A DNA stretch of 64,000 bases from Anas platyrhynchos (taxonomy: Eukaryota; Chordata; Aves; Anseriformes; Anatidae), in the NCBI RefSeq assembly GCF_047663525.1, contig NC_092613.1, positions 4,179,501 through 4,243,500 of the forward strand, in the 5' to 3' direction. Positions 62,201-64,000 of this stretch are shown in pieces (the first letter of the stretch is position 1; each line of letters starts with the position of its first letter). The notes under the pieces are model-generated. The model did not search any database. It saw only the letters and a list, made by a program, of their open reading frames with translations, and was not told the origin of the DNA. A program made the translations under genes and the position numbers.

Positions 62201-64000
62201 GAACAGTCCTGTACTCTGCAGCACGTTAATTCTCATGATTGGGTTGGCGATCTCCTGCTTCCTCTAATTTGAGACTTTTAGGCCCAACAGCAAGGACTCG
62301 GTGACTTCCAGCAGGCAGGAAGCGAGGCAAATAACCTCGTGGGCGTTTAAGACAGCGTGCTGAGAATTGCACCTTTTGAGCTGTCTGCACACAGCCTCGC
62401 TGCTCTGAGGGCTGGCAGCCCCATAAATCCAGACCTGCTCTTTACCCGTGATCATTTGAGCTCTGTAATCTTTTTCTGATTCACGTCACCATCAAGAGCT
62501 TTTTCGGAATAACTTACTGCTTGCGGTGGGGGGGATTTCTCTGTGCTTCTCCTGGCAGCTTTGGGAGCATTCTCTGCTCTGACTTCCCCATTTTTTCCAG
62601 TGGGAAGAGCTGGTGGCCTTCAGCTCCCTGAGGCCGTGCAGACCGAGCTCTGCAGCGTGTCCTTGCCATTGGTTCTTCTTGCCTGTGGTTTCCCCAAGTC
62701 CAGAGGCATTCAAGAAGCATGTGTGGCACTGGCTCAGATCACGCAGCTTCTTCTCTGTCATTCAAGTACACGAAGTTGCATTTGAGCCTTGTTTTTTGTG
62801 AAAAGGAAAATTTTGTTCTGAATCATTGCAAAAAGGACTAACCAAAAAACCCACACCAAAACCCCACAAAATGACACAAGCCTTATCTCTTCCCTCTGGA
62901 TCCCTTGGCCCGTAACAGAGCTCTTCTGCATTGTGTAGAAGGTAATTACTGCACTTGGTTGTGAAACGCTTGGCAATGTTGTCATGTTTGAAGTGATAAA
63001 TGTGGATTACCGCATGTGTTGTTTTTTTTGAGAGAACGATGGAGGCAGTGATGTTAGTGGGAGAATTTTTGTGCATAGCAAATGCTTCCTGGGCAGGACT
63101 GGAATGCAAAGCGGGACTTCTGCGCGCATTTACAGTGCTGGGATTCTCTGTAAGGCATCGTGCAATCATCCTCTGCGTTACATGGCCACCCACATTTTCT
63201 GTAGCAGGTCTGATTTATTTTTTTTTTATGTAATGGATAAGACAACACAGCTGTAAAATGGCGATGCCAGGCTCTTCAGTATTGTGCTGTTAGCGCTAAC
63301 TGCTGCAAAAAGCACAATTCCTGATGAGCCTGAAGTAGCAGGGAAAAATTAAGCTCCCTTTGATATCTGGGTGCTTGATGTTGGCCCGAGCAGAAAAGCT
63401 GAGGCAGATGGGGGTAGAGTGAGTTCCTTGGCTCACTGGGTTGGGAGACTTGAGTTTGGGAAGAGTCAAGAGAACAGAAAGAAAATTGGGGCTGTGAATG
63501 GTGCGAGGGGGTGGCAGTGCAGGCAAGAAGATAGGAGGAGAGCAGCCAAGGAGCGCTGGGTGGAAGCAATCATCCCAACTTTATAGCAAAGAAAAATCTG
63601 GACGAAGAAGTTTAATGACCTCTGTAAGGCAGAGATCGCTGCTTTGGCTTCCTTTGCAGCCTCTCCGATAGCAGGAATCTGAGTGGGTTGCTCGCGGAGC
63701 TCCTTCCTGGAGCCTGCCAAGAGGGGCTGAGAAAGTATTGCTTGGGATTTAGCCACGTTCACCCCATCCCAGGAATATTCTGCTCTAATCTCCTCCAGCC
63801 TGCATCAGCAGTTTATTTTTGGAAAAGCTGCTGTGTTCTCGAGTGGGGAGGCACACGCGGAAGGGGTCACGGCTCTGTCCGAGCCCCGCTGTGCCCTGCC
63901 TGTTTCTGTGAAATGGGCGCAGCACTGCTTCTCTGCAGCAAAGCCGAAGCCCGTTTTCCAACCTTAAATTCTCGCATGAAGCATTTGAGTTGTTTGTGTT
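44251..64000 (+). other. ANKS1A: ANKS1A intron 1, continuing past the window
   Basis: About 20 kb without an ankyrin-encoding exon, RNA gene or clear transposon. No frame encodes the expected second exon ([20 protein letters not shown] in human). The first few kilobases remain GC-rich; the rest is mixed with an A run at 46118-46133 and AT-rich islands near 53.1 and 57.8 kb. Open frames here are short and unsupported. Confidence 0.7.
61599..61672 (+). repeat. 37-bp tandem duplication
   Basis: Two adjacent 37-base copies start CTGGCACACCGTTAATCCCA (61599) and CTGGCACACCGTTCATCCCA (61636) and differ at only a few positions. It lies within ANKS1A intron 1. Confidence 0.85.

Noticed and set aside
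44251-64000. Search for ANKS1A exon 2 or nested genes
   Set aside because: No translated segment resembles the ankyrin repeats expected next. The frames present are short and lack splice-phase support.

Overview
This is a vertebrate nuclear genomic window, almost certainly from a bird. The coding exons encode proteins collinear with human SNRPC, BLTP3A (UHRF1BP1), TAF11 and ANKS1A, in the gene order of human 6p21.31. The recognisable transposons are CR1 LINE 3' ends, the dominant avian repeat. Short GC-rich promoters and compact intergenic spaces suggest a GC-rich chromosome, possibly a microchromosome. The species cannot be fixed from this window.

Layout: (1) 1-650, the last intron, terminal coding exon and 3' UTR of SNRPC (+), with an AATAAA signal. 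(2) 650-2264, intergenic, followed by a young CR1 3' end at about 2265-2592. (3) 2640-3060, a CpG-rich promoter, then BLTP3A (+) in 21 coding exons from 2969 to 33680. All junctions keep frame and together give 1471 residues. Intron 1 is 13.4 kb and holds older CR1 pieces. The 3' UTR probably runs to about 37585. (4) TAF11 (-), four coding exons between 40964 and 38474, 214 residues, with a 3' end that converges on BLTP3A and leaves a gap of roughly 280 bp. (5) 40965-42638, the divergent TAF11/ANKS1A intergenic region. It holds two nearly identical CR1 3' ends in inverted orientation, flanked by the two CpG-rich promoters. (6) ANKS1A (+), first coding exon only (42639-42880), with a very long polyglycine tract. 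(7) 42881-64000, the beginning of ANKS1A intron 1. It opens with about 1.3 kb of strongly G-rich, strand-asymmetric degenerate repeat and then shows no further exon that I can recognise.

The genes are unrelated housekeeping-type loci and not an operon or a single pathway: a U1 snRNP subunit, a bridge-like lipid-transfer protein, a TFIID histone-fold subunit and an Eph-receptor adaptor. I found no evidence of an undescribed multi-gene system. The most notable non-genic signals are three near-identical CR1 copies sharing a 185-bp collinear core, each beside a CpG-rich promoter; the inverted CR1 pair between the divergent promoters; the G-rich tract just downstream of ANKS1A exon 1; an RFX-type X-box at the TAF11 promoter; and a strong-context upstream ORF ahead of BLTP3A.
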